Positions 15,351-25,100 of a stretch of DNA of 64,000 nt are shown here, in pieces; position 1 is the stretch's first letter, and each line of letters opens with the position of its first letter. The notes beneath the pieces are model-generated. The model had not been told where the DNA came from. It saw only the letters and a program-made list of their open reading frames with translations, and did not search any database. A program made the translations under genes and the position numbers. The DNA is taken from NCBI GenBank assembly GCA_948530865.1, contig CAOTKV010000004.1, positions 13,459-77,458 on the forward strand. The letters run 5' to 3'. Origin of the DNA: an uncultured Clostridia bacterium (GTDB lineage Bacteria; Bacillota; Clostridia; TANB77; CAG-508).

Positions 15351-16505
15351 TTACTTTTTGTTAATAACAATTACTGGTACTTCCATTTCATCTTCAGTAA
15401 GACCACAATGTGTTGATTTTTTTACTGGTTTTCCTTCTGCTAAAAATGTTTCTATTGTTATTATACTACTTGATATTGATAGTGCAATATAATTTCCTAA
15501 AAATTCATCTATTTTAGGATGTTTTTCACCATATCCTAAGAAATGTTTTTCTAAAAATTCCTCTTTTGTCATTAGCCAAAATTCATCTTTAAAAATACTA
15601 TTGAATCTTTCTTCAAATACTTTTTTCATATCGTCTTTTACCCAAAAAGTAACTGTTCTTGATTCTAATGCCATTGGCATATACAAACATTCCATTATTT
15701 CTGGATATTCAAGTAAAGAATAAGCCTTTTCTATATTTTTATGACCATGATCTGCTGATATTATAATTAATGTATCATCTGATAATTTTTCAGCAAGTTC
15801 TTTTACTTTCTTTTCTGCCTCTAAAACATATTCCTTTGCTTCATCAGAATCAGTACCAAATTTATGTAATAATCCATCTGGTTTATCTGAATATGCCATA
15901 ATAAAATTTTCTCCTGGAAGCTCACATAAAACTTCTATATTTTCCATTATTTCATCAATATCATCTGCTGTTACTGTTCTTCTTGATCTTCTATCTGAAT
16001 ATTTAGGCATTACTTCAAAAGCTCTTACCTTTGGTGAAGCACTTTCAATTTGCTCAAAAACTGAAGTATAATTAACTATTTTTTCAAATACATTCATTCT
16101 CGCTTTTGAAATATCCTCTTTTAAATATGATTCTTTATGAGATAACATATCTAAAGATCTTCCATATTCTTTAAAGTATTGTGACCATGCAATCCAGCCA
16201 GTTTCATAAGGAGGCTTTCCTGCATAATATGTTGTAAGAGCTGCTGTTGTTGTTGATGGATATACTGATGTTACACAATCTATTTTATTTTCTGCAAAAT
16301 ATCCGTTTGGAGAAATATTTCCTAATATATGTTCTCCCATTCCATCTAAAACTAAAAATACAACATTTCTATATTTTTTTTCTAATATTTTATCTAAATT
16401 TTCTAATGATTTATGTTTTGTATTTACATTATAATATTTTAAAATTGAAGTGATTGTACTTAAAATACAATGTTCATAATTTGGTAATACTATCTTATTT
16501 TCCAT
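15351..16505 (-). CDS. Alkaline-phosphatase-superfamily phosphodiesterase/nucleotide pyrophosphatase-like protein
   Basis: 384 residues. The metal and nucleophile motifs of the type I phosphodiesterase family are visible: VVFLVLDGMGE (first metal Asp), SVYPSTTTAALTT (nucleophile Thr), YSDKPDGLLHKFG, IISADHGH (metal Asp/His pair), and a final His in STHCGLTEDEMEVPVIV. No signal peptide is evident, so it is probably cytoplasmic. The substrate cannot be read from sequence; relatives cleave nucleotide or phosphoglycerol-type esters. It precedes the BIG2 protein in the same direction. Confidence 0.85.
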   Translation of the reverse strand: MENKIVLPNYEHCILSTITSILKYYNVNTKHKSLENLDKILEKKYRNVVFLVLDGMGEHILGNISPNGYFAENKIDCVTSVYPSTTTAALTTYYAGKPPYETGWIAWSQYFKEYGRSLDMLSHKESYLKEDISKARMNVFEKIVNYTSVFEQIESASPKVRAFEVMPKYSDRRSRRTVTADDIDEIMENIEVLCELPGENFIMAYSDKPDGLLHKFGTDSDEAKEYVLEAEKKVKELAEKLSDDTLIIISADHGHKNIEKAYSLLEYPEIMECLYMPMALESRTVTFWVKDDMKKVFEERFNSIFKDEFWLMTKEEFLEKHFLGYGEKHPKIDEFLGNYIALSISSSIITIETFLAEGKPVKKSTHCGLTEDEMEVPVIVINKK

Positions 16506-16615
16506 AATTTATATAAGTATTTTATACTTCCTTTCTTTTAAATTTCAGTATTATTATAATATAAATTATAATAATTTGCAATGAATTTATTATTAGGATA
16601 AAAAAACTGTAAAAG

Positions 16616-16660
16616 CAAAAGAAACCAATATCCTATAATATAAGAATACTGGTTTCTTTC
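16616..16660 (-). terminator. Terminator of the HIT-protein gene
   Basis: GAAACCA (16621-16627) and TGGTTTC (16650-16656) with further pairing of the flanking bases; A/T runs on both sides. Confidence 0.75.
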
Positions 16661-16705
16661 CTTCGAATTTTATGATTTTACAAAATTCTTATTTTTTGTT
16701 AAAAT

Positions 16706-17767
16706 TTATGCCTTTACAAAATCGTCTCTTTTCTCGTAGCCTTCGATGAATGCTTTAGTTCTATCATAGATTCTACCACTTGCCGTAAGTTTTAATGTTG
16801 TGTGAATCTTATAGAGTGACGCTTTGATGTTTTCGCTAAAAGCAACATTTCGCCAGTTATATTGGCCAGGTGCTAACCCAATCTGTTCAGCAATTACCTG
16901 TCTTGGAAATTGTCTCTGAACATATACTTCAGGATCATAGCAGGCAAGAAGTTGTCCATTACTCCCCTCTTGATAGGAAAAATAGTGGGTATGCTCTGCA
17001 ACTGAAATATCCTCTACTGGTTTCATCTGAACCATTTCAAGATACTTTTTCTGAATCGGATATCCTACTACAACATGAGTATGTGTATGCACAATTGATT
17101 TCTTGTGTGCAGACATACCGCTTGGACCTGAACCGTGTTCAAAAAATGACACGATTTTCTTTTCTCCAAATGATTTTTTCAAGATGTATTCGACATCTTC
17201 GCAGACTTGCCTGTACTCGGGCAAGATATTTTCTGGAAACTGTGCTACTGATAAAATATGCCGTTTTGGAACAATCATAAGGAATCCTGGCACAAGGCTT
17301 CCCAGTTCCGAAGTAACATAGAAGTTTTCTGATTCATATATGATACAGTCTACTTCTTTTTCCACCAGTCTGTTATATTGAGCAAGATCATTGTTCATAC
17401 CTTTAAGATTTGCGAGTTCACACAGAATACAGCGTTCTTCGGCTGTATTATATTTTTTTCCTGTTATATACTCGCCAGGTTCAAATCCAAGCTCACGACA
17501 TTTATCACAAAATGCATCATTTGTTTTACAAAAGACATAAGTTTCTGTAAGATACTTAGAATCAAGCTGAACAACTGTGATTCTTTTATATCTTCCCACG
17601 TCTTCATCTGTTGCATTTAAAATAACTGGCGTTTTATTGTTTGCCCATACCTTTTTAATCAGCGTCAGTTCAACCTTATCAATAACTTGCAACCCCTCGA
17701 ATTTTCTTGCATGGTTAAGCTGAATTTCATTTTGTACTGCCATTAAAATCCGTTTTTTTGTAATCAT
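16706..17767 (-). CDS. HIT-like (histidine triad) protein with two CxxC pairs
   Basis: 353 residues from the ATG at 17765-17767. This ATG has AAGGAGG seven bases upstream; a longer reading from 17821 would start at the transcription start and lacks a ribosome site. The C-terminal half has a histidine-triad motif HTHTH (227-231) followed by VVV, after PGFLMIVPKRHIL, as in HIT/GalT-type nucleotidyl hydrolases or transferases. Before it lie two cysteine pairs, CDKC (about 87-90) and CILC (about 113-116), likely a zinc site. The last 100 residues do not match anything I know. Base composition is much less AT-rich than the neighbours and the promoter is consensus, pointing to transfer. Exact substrate unknown. 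Confidence 0.75.
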   Translation of the reverse strand: MITKKRILMAVQNEIQLNHARKFEGLQVIDKVELTLIKKVWANNKTPVILNATDEDVGRYKRITVVQLDSKYLTETYVFCKTNDAFCDKCRELGFEPGEYITGKKYNTAEERCILCELANLKGMNNDLAQYNRLVEKEVDCIIYESENFYVTSELGSLVPGFLMIVPKRHILSVAQFPENILPEYRQVCEDVEYILKKSFGEKKIVSFFEHGSGPSGMSAHKKSIVHTHTHVVVGYPIQKKYLEMVQMKPVEDISVAEHTHYFSYQEGSNGQLLACYDPEVYVQRQFPRQVIAEQIGLAPGQYNWRNVAFSENIKASLYKIHTTLKLTASGRIYDRTKAFIEGYEKRDDFVKA

Positions 17768-17813
17768 ACTAGAACCTCCTTGCTGTTTTGAAAAATGATT
17801 ACTATTTCTACGC

Positions 17814-17864
17814 TTAGACATTGTCTAATGCAGTCATTATAACATTGTATAGCATTTATGTCAA
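17814..17864 (-). promoter_or_regulatory. Consensus promoter with a palindrome at the start site
   Basis: Minus strand TTGACA (17859-17864), 17 bases, TATAAT (17836-17841). A perfect 15-bp dyad, TTAGACA-T-TGTCTAA, covers 17814-17828, i.e. from about +1 to +15. This is the classic position for a repressor site. It drives the HIT-like gene. Confidence 0.75.
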
Positions 17865-17873
17865 CTATTTACA

Positions 17874-17916
17874 AAAAAATAAGTGAAATATATATTATTA
17901 ATATATAATTTCACTT
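17874..17916 (-). terminator. Terminator of the phospholipase-like gene
   Basis: AAGTGAAAT (17881-17889) pairs with ATTTCACTT (17908-17916), with an AT-rich middle that also pairs; seven T follow on the minus strand. Confidence 0.8.
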
Positions 17917-17934
17917 ACTTTTCTATAATCTTTT

Positions 17935-18438
17935 TTAATTTTTCATCCTCGTCCATTTCCAAGGGTCTTTAATAATATCTTCTTTAATTTCTTCTATACA
18001 CATATTAGATATTTCTTCTATCAACTTTTCAACTAAGTCAAAAGATAATATTTTTAATTCTCCATCTTTAAAAAAAACTTTATTCTTAACTTTATCTGGA
18101 AGAACTACATTATATTTTTTTATTAGACTATCATTTAATATATCATAATCATTATATAACTCAGTTGAAATTCTGCTTATGTAATGGTTATAAAATAAAT
18201 AATCTGTTAATAAATGTAAAAAATATCCTCTATTAAATGCTGTATCTAACTCTTTATCCAATAAAAAATTATATAAGTTTGATTTTGAACTTTCAGATCC
18301 ATAATGTGTTTTTGATTTATCCTTTACAGAATCTGGAAATATAACTCCAGCTATAAATTCCTCATAATTATTATTTTCATTTTTGTGTTTTCTGATATAT
18401 TCTTCTGCAACAGCCAAATGAATTACATACCCTGCCAT
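17935..18438 (-). CDS. Zinc-dependent phospholipase C-like / S1-P1-type protein
   Basis: 167 residues. Histidines and aspartates fall in the pattern of the small phospholipase-C/S1-P1 nuclease-like family: H7 in GYVIHLAVAEEYI, a PDSVKDKSKTHYG segment, and GYFLHLLTDYLFYNHYI. No signal peptide is seen, so it is probably cytoplasmic or of another use within the fold. Substrate is unknown. It follows rpoC with a terminator between, and is followed by its own terminator. Confidence 0.65.
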   Translation of the reverse strand: MAGYVIHLAVAEEYIRKHKNENNNYEEFIAGVIFPDSVKDKSKTHYGSESSKSNLYNFLLDKELDTAFNRGYFLHLLTDYLFYNHYISRISTELYNDYDILNDSLIKKYNVVLPDKVKNKVFFKDGELKILSFDLVEKLIEEISNMCIEEIKEDIIKDPWKWTRMKN

Positions 18439-18458
18439 GATTATGCTCCTTTTTATAA

Positions 18459-18490
18459 AAGAAATAGCCTAAATAATTAGGCTATTTCTT
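18459..18490 (-). terminator. Terminator of rpoB-rpoC
   Basis: AAGAAATAGCCTAA (18459-18472) and TTAGGCTATTTCTT (18477-18490) pair perfectly, right after the rpoC stop. Confidence 0.88.
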
Positions 18491-18498
18491 ATTTATTT

Positions 18499-21400
18499 TT
18501 ATTCTTGATTTTCTATTTCTGCATCAACATCTTCTTCAACTGTTTTTTTCTCATTTTCTGTATTAATTCTTATATCTTGATAACGTCTTAAACCTGTTCC
18601 TGTTGGAATTAGTTTACCAATAATAACATTTTCTTTTAATCCCATTAAGTTATCAACTTTACCTTTTATAGCAGCTTCTGTTAATACTTTTGTTGTTTCT
18701 TGGAATGATGCTGCTGATAAGAAACTTTCTGTTGCAAGAGATGCTTTTGTAATACCTAATAAAGTTCTTCTATATGTTGCAGGAGTTCTTCCTTCTGCTA
18801 TTAATTCTTCATTTCTTCTTTCAACTTCTAATAAATCAACAAGTGAAGCTGTATAGAATTCAGAATCACCTGGTTCCTCAATTCTAACTTTCTTAAGCAT
18901 TTGTCTTGTAATAACTTCGATATGTTTATCGTTAATATCAACACCTTGGTTTCTATAAACTTTTTGAACTTCAGCTATTACATATGTGTAAACACCTTCA
19001 ACACCTTTAATTGCAAGTAAGTCTGCTGGATTTACAGAACCTTCTGTAATTTGGTCACCAGCTTGAATTTCATCTCCGTCTTTAACTCTTAATTTAGAAC
19101 CAAAGCTAATTGTATATGTTTTAGAATCATCATTACTTGTAACAATAACTTCTTTTCTCTTTTTCTCGTCATTGATTTTAACTTTACCAGCAATTTCAGA
19201 AATGATTGCCATTCCTTTTGGAGTTCTAGCTTCAAATAACTCTTCAACTCTAGGAAGACCCTGTGTAATATCTCCACCAGCAACACCACCAGTATGGAAT
19301 GTTCTCATTGTAAGCTGTGTACCAGGCTCACCAATTGATTGTGCAGCAATAATACCTACTGATTCTCCTTCATTTACTCTTTCACGAGTAGCTAATCCCA
19401 TACCATAACATTTAGCACAAGCACCATGTCTTGCTCTACATTCTAGTATAGAACGAACTTTAACTTTAGTGATTCCTGATTTAACTATTTGTTTAGCCAT
19501 ATTATCAGAAATCATTGTGTTAGCATCTACTATTAAGTCTCCTGTTTCTGGATTTTTAATATCTTCTAATGGATATCTACCAACTAATCTTTCTTCTAAT
19601 GGTTCAATTACTTGGTTTCCATCTTTAATATCTTCTACAACAATACCTCTTGTTGTACCACAATCTTCTTCTCTAATTATGATATCTTGAGATACATCAA
19701 CTAATCTTCTTGTTAAATATCCAGAGTCTGCTGTTCTTAAAGCTGTATCTGTTAAACCTTTTCTAGCACCATGGGCTGAAATAAAGTATTCTAGTGAATC
19801 TAATCCTTCACGGAAACAAGATTTTACTGGAATTTCAACGGCTTTACCTGATGTATCAGCCATAAGTCCACGCATACCTGCGATTTGTCTTAATTGGTTC
19901 ATGTTACCACGAGCTCCTGATTGAGCCATCATATAGATTGGGTTTAATTCATCAAAGTTATTTTTCATTGCTTCTGTTACATCATCAGTTGCTTTTTCCC
20001 AAACTTTGATAATAGCATTATATCTTTCCTCGTTAGTAATCATACCACGTTGATATTGTTTGAATATATTTGTAACATCATCATCTGCTTTTGTTAAAAT
20101 TTCTTTTTTAGCTTCAGGTACAGCAACATCAGCAACAGAAACTGTTATAGCTCCTTTTGTTGAATATTTATAACCTGTAGCTTTAATATAATCTAAAACC
20201 TCAGCACTCTTAGATAAACCATGAACATTTATACAATTTGCAACAATTTTTCCTAAATTCTTTTTGATAACTGGGAAATCAATTTCTAAATCGAATTCTT
20301 TTTCAGGATCTGTTCTATCAACAAAACCTAAATCTTGTGGAATCCCTTGATTATATATTAATCTACCAATTGTTGTTTCAATTGTTTTATGTCTTACAGT
20401 TCCATCTTCATCTGTTTTGAATCTTCTAACTTTAACTTTACAATGTAATCCAACATCTCCATTTTGATAAGCCATTAATGCTTCTTCTTCATCTTTGAAG
20501 AACATTCCTTCACCTTTTTCACCATCAATTTGAACTGTTAGATAGTAAGCACCTAAGATCATATCTTGTGTAGGTACTGTAACTGGTTTACCATCTTGTG
20601 GTTTTAATAAGTTATTTGTAGAAAGCATTAAATATCTTGCTTCTGCAATAGCTTCTGGTGTTAAAGGAACGTGAACAGCCATTTGGTCACCATCGAAGTC
20701 AGCATTAAATGCTGTACAAACTAATGGATGAAGTTTGATTGCTCTACCTTCAACAAGTATTGGTTGGAATGCTTGAATACCTAATCTGTGTAAAGTAGGA
20801 GCACGGTTTAACATTACAGGGTGATCTTGAATAACCTCTTCTAATATATCCCATACTTCTGGTCTTAATTTTTCAACCATTCTTTTTGCATTTTTAATAT
20901 TATGTGCAATTCCTCTACCAACTAATTCTTTCATAACAAATGGTTTGAATAATTCAACAGCCATTTCTTTTGGAAGACCACATTGATATATTTTTAATTC
21001 TGGACCAACAACGATAACTGAACGTCCAGAGTAGTCAACTCTCTTTCCTAAAAGGTTTTGACGGAATCTACCTTGTTTTCCTTTTAGCATATCTGATAAT
21101 GATTTTAAAGGTCTATTTCCTGCACCTGTAACAGGTCTTCCTCTTCTACCATTATCTATTAAAGCATCTACTGATTCTTGAAGCATTCTTTTTTCATTTC
21201 TTACGATTATTTCTGGTGCTCCAAGTTCTAATAATCTCTTTAATCTGTTATTTCTGTTTATAACTCTTCTATATAAATCATTTAAATCTGATGTAGCAAA
21301 TCTACCACCATCTAATTGAACCATAGGTCTTAATTCTGGTGGGATAACTGGAATAACGCTCATAATCATCCATTCTGGTTTGTTTTGAGATGATCTAAAT

Positions 21401-22047
21401 GATTCTACTGTATCTAATCTTTTAATTAATTTAGCTTTCTTTTGCTCACTAGCTTTAGCTAATTCTTTCTTTAAAGATTCTGCTAATTTATCAATATCAA
21501 CTTCAGCTAATAATTTCTTAATAGCTTCAGCACCCATTTCAGCTTTAAAAGAACCTCTACCATATTTTTCTTCAGCCTCAACATATTCTTTTTCTGTTAA
21601 AACTTGGCATTTTAATAATCCAGATGTTCCTTTATCTGTGACTATGTATGATGCAAAATATATAACTTTCTCTAAGCTTCTTGGTGAGATATCTAATAAT
21701 AAACCAATTCTACTTGGTATACCTTTAAAATACCATATATGAGCAATTGGTGCAGCAAGCTCAATGTGCCCCATTCTCTCTCTTCTTACTTTAGCTGTAG
21801 TAACTTCAACACCACATCTATCACAAACTATACCTTTATATCTTACTCTTTTATATTTTCCACAGTGACATTCCCAGTCTTTTGTTGGACCAAATATTTT
21901 TTCACAAAATAAACCATCTTTTTCTGGTTTTAAAGTTCTATAGTTAATTGTTTCTGGTTTTTTTACTTCACCATGAGACCATTCTCTTATTTTCTCATCT
22001 GAAGCTAATCCGATTTTTAACTTATTAAAAACTTCTAATTCTTCCAC
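18499..22047 (-). CDS. rpoC: DNA-directed RNA polymerase subunit beta'
   Basis: 1182 residues, the normal Firmicute length. N-terminal zinc site (CHCGKYKRVRYKG followed by CDRCG), the catalytic NADFDGDQMAVH motif (around residue 450, three Mg-binding Asp), the bridge-helix/trigger-loop region (RTFHTGG), and the second zinc cluster (CRARHGACAKCYG). It carries the active site of RNA polymerase. The C terminus has an acidic tail. The gene follows rpoB after an unusually long 142-base gap with a large hairpin. The usual downstream rpsL-rpsG genes are not here. Confidence 0.99.
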   Translation of the reverse strand: MEELEVFNKLKIGLASDEKIREWSHGEVKKPETINYRTLKPEKDGLFCEKIFGPTKDWECHCGKYKRVRYKGIVCDRCGVEVTTAKVRRERMGHIELAAPIAHIWYFKGIPSRIGLLLDISPRSLEKVIYFASYIVTDKGTSGLLKCQVLTEKEYVEAEEKYGRGSFKAEMGAEAIKKLLAEVDIDKLAESLKKELAKASEQKKAKLIKRLDTVESFRSSQNKPEWMIMSVIPVIPPELRPMVQLDGGRFATSDLNDLYRRVINRNNRLKRLLELGAPEIIVRNEKRMLQESVDALIDNGRRGRPVTGAGNRPLKSLSDMLKGKQGRFRQNLLGKRVDYSGRSVIVVGPELKIYQCGLPKEMAVELFKPFVMKELVGRGIAHNIKNAKRMVEKLRPEVWDILEEVIQDHPVMLNRAPTLHRLGIQAFQPILVEGRAIKLHPLVCTAFNADFDGDQMAVHVPLTPEAIAEARYLMLSTNNLLKPQDGKPVTVPTQDMILGAYYLTVQIDGEKGEGMFFKDEEEALMAYQNGDVGLHCKVKVRRFKTDEDGTVRHKTIETTIGRLIYNQGIPQDLGFVDRTDPEKEFDLEIDFPVIKKNLGKIVANCINVHGLSKSAEVLDYIKATGYKYSTKGAITVSVADVAVPEAKKEILTKADDDVTNIFKQYQRGMITNEERYNAIIKVWEKATDDVTEAMKNNFDELNPIYMMAQSGARGNMNQLRQIAGMRGLMADTSGKAVEIPVKSCFREGLDSLEYFISAHGARKGLTDTALRTADSGYLTRRLVDVSQDIIIREEDCGTTRGIVVEDIKDGNQVIEPLEERLVGRYPLEDIKNPETGDLIVDANTMISDNMAKQIVKSGITKVKVRSILECRARHGACAKCYGMGLATRERVNEGESVGIIAAQSIGEPGTQLTMRTFHTGGVAGGDITQGLPRVEELFEARTPKGMAIISEIAGKVKINDEKKRKEVIVTSNDDSKTYTISFGSKLRVKDGDEIQAGDQITEGSVNPADLLAIKGVEGVYTYVIAEVQKVYRNQGVDINDKHIEVITRQMLKKVRIEEPGDSEFYTASLVDLLEVERRNEELIAEGRTPATYRRTLLGITKASLATESFLSAASFQETTKVLTEAAIKGKVDNLMGLKENVIIGKLIPTGTGLRRYQDIRINTENEKKTVEEDVDAEIENQE

Positions 22048-22111
22048 TTTTAAAGTAGCCCCCTTAATTATTTTTTATAGGTAGCAAATATCAATATATT
22101 CACTTGGTTTC

Positions 22112-22166
22112 CAAAATACTTTGAATATACACCGCTGTACATACTTTATGAAATCAAAGTATTTTG
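22112..22166 (-). promoter_or_regulatory. Large hairpin in the rpoB-rpoC gap
   Basis: CAAAATACTTTGA (22112-22124) and TCAAAGTATTTTG (22154-22166) are perfect 13-base reverse complements. The 29-base loop holds a smaller hairpin (TACA-CCGC-TGTA). No T run follows in the reading direction, so it does not look like a terminator. It may be an RNase processing site or a partial attenuator that sets the beta:beta' ratio. Confidence 0.7.
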
Positions 22167-22189
22167 AAAACTTATATATTTAATTAGTT

Positions 22190-25100
22190 TTATTCTTCAT
22201 CATCTAAATTGTCTAAATCTTTAAAGATTTTCTCATCTGGAATCTCATCTTCATCTAATATATTAGTAAAGAATTCATCTCCATCTTCTTCCTCAGTTTC
22301 TTCAAGTTCATCTTCACTAACTTCTGTTAGATTTTCTTCTTCAAGTTCACTTTCATCAAGTCTTTCTTCAACTCCATCCATACCTTCTTCAGTATGTTCT
22401 TTGATTTCAATTTCTTCATCAGTTTCAGTGTAAAGTTTAATATCAAGTCCTAATGATTGTAATTCTTTGATTAAAACTTTGAATGATTCTGGAATTCCTG
22501 GTTCAGGAATATTTTCACCTTTAACAATTGCTTCATATGTTTTAACCCTACCAACAACATCATCTGATTTCATTGTTAAGATTTCTTGTAATGTATATGC
22601 AGCACCATAAGCTTCCAATGCCCAAACTTCCATCTCTCCAAATCTTTGTCCACCGAATTGTGCTTTACCACCAAGAGGTTGTTGTGTAACAAGTGAGTAT
22701 GGTCCAGTTGAACGAGCATGTATTTTATCATCAACTAAGTGGTGAAGTTTTAACATGTACATTACACCAACTGTAATTGGATGATCAAAAGGCTCTCCAG
22801 TTCTACCATCATATAAAACTGATTTACCATTTGTTTCAAGTCCTGCTGTTTCAAGCATTGTTTCGATATCTTCTTCTGTTGCACCATCAAATACTGGTGT
22901 AGCCATTTTCCATCCTAATAATCTTGCAGCAGCACCTAAGTGAACTTCAAGCACCTGTCCTAAGTTCATACGAGAAGGTACACCTAATGGGTTTAATACA
23001 ACATCTACTGGTGTTCCATCTGGTAAGAATGGCATATCTTCTTCTGGTAATATTCTTGAAATAACACCCTTATTACCATGACGTCCAGCCATTTTATCTC
23101 CGACAGATATTTTTCTTTTTTGAGCTATATAAATTCTAATTACTTGATTTACTCCAGGAGCTAATTCATCTGAATTTTCTCTAGTAAATACTTTAACATC
23201 AACTATTGTTCCAGCTTCTCCATGAGGTACTCTTAAAGATGTATCTCTAACTTCTCTAGCTTTTTCACCAAAGATAGCTCTTAATAATCTTTCTTCAGCT
23301 GTTAATTCAGTTTCACCTTTTGGTGTAACTTTACCAACTAATATATCTCCTGGTTTAACTTCAGCACCAATTCTGATAATACCATTATCATCTAAGTCAC
23401 GAAGAGAATCTTCACCAACATTTGGGATATCTCTAGTAATTTCTTCTGGTCCTAATTTTGTATCACGACATTCACAATCGTAATCTTCAATATGCATTGA
23501 TGTTAAAACATCTTCTTTAACTAATCTTTCATTTAAAAGAATAGCATCCTCGTAGTTATAACCTTCCCAAGTTGTGAAAGCAATAAGTAAGTTTTTACCT
23601 AAAGCCATTTCACCTTTTTGTGTTGCAGGTCCGTCTGCTATAACGTCTCCACGTTTAACAACTTCTCCTTCTTTAACAATCGGTCTTTGGTTAATACATG
23701 TACTACCATTTGTTCTTTTAAATTTTCTTAAATAATATGTTTTATTTTTTCCTAATTCATTTTTAATAACAATTTTATCACCTTCAACAGTTTCTACTGT
23801 ACCATTTTCATCTGCTAGAATCATAACTCCTGAATCTTTAGCAGCTTTGTATTCGATACCAGTTCCAACCATTGGTGAATCTGTAATCATTAATGGAACT
23901 GCTTGACGTTGCATGTTTGATCCCATTAATGCACGGTTAGCATCATCATGCTCTAAGAAAGGAATCATAGCTGCACCAACAGAAACTAATTGTTTTGGTG
24001 AAACATCTATATAATCAACTTTTGATTTTTCAATTTCTTTTATTTCTGCACGATCTCTAACTCTAACTCTTTTATTTATTAAGCAATTATTTTCATCAAG
24101 TGGCTCTGATGCTTGACAGATAATATATTGATCTTCTTCATCAGCAGTCATATATTCAACTTCATCAGTAACTTGACATGTTTCTTTATTTATTTTTCTA
24201 TATGGTGTTTCGATAAATCCATATTCATTAATAATAGCAAATGTTGATAATGCTGAGATTAATCCAATGTTTGGACCTTCTGGAGATTCAATTGGACATA
24301 ATCTACCATAGTGAGTATAGTGAATATCACGAACTTCGAAACCTGCTCTTTCTCTTGATAAACCACCAGGTCCTAATGCAGAAATTCTTCTTTTATGAGT
24401 TAATTCTGATAGTGGGTTAGTTTGATCCATAAATTGTGATAATTGAGAACTTCCAAAGAATTCTCTAATAGATGATGTAATTGGTTTCGTATTAATTAAG
24501 CTTTGTGGTGTTACAACATCTAAGTCTTGTAATGTCATTCTTTCACGAACAACTCTCTCAAGTCTTGTTAAACCAATTCTAAATTGATTTTGTAATAATT
24601 CACCAACACATCTAATACGTCTATTTCCTAAATGATCTATATCATCTACTCTTCCAAGTCTTGGTTTAGAAGGTTCTGTAATTAAAACATTATAATCTAA
24701 ATTTAATAAGTAATTTACAGAAGCTAAGATATCTTCTGTTGTAACATGTTTTGGAATTAATTGTTCCATAGCTTCTTCTATGTTTTTTCTTAATTCTTTA
24801 TCATTTTTTGACATTTCTAATATATGTTGTAATGCAACATAATTAACATCAACTTTTATTTTTAAATCTTCTGCTATTTGTGGATCTACAAATGCACTAA
24901 TATCTACTGTTCCATTTCCAATAACTTTAGCTTTTTTACCTTCTATATTTACATATACAACGTTTATTCCACTATCTTGAATTTCTTTAGCAGTTTCTTT
25001 TGAAATAACTTCATCTTTTTCTACTAAAACTTCTCCTGTTTCTGGATTAACAATTGCTTCATATGCAATATGGTTAACTATTCTTGAAGCCAAACCTAAT

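Noticed and set aside
17874..17916. AT-rich palindrome as a mobile element end
   Set aside because: Position after a stop codon and the T run make it an ordinary terminator.
22209..22433. Antisense serine-rich open frame over the rpoB 3' end
   Set aside because: Shadow of the acidic rpoB tail codons (GAA/GAT) read on the other strand.
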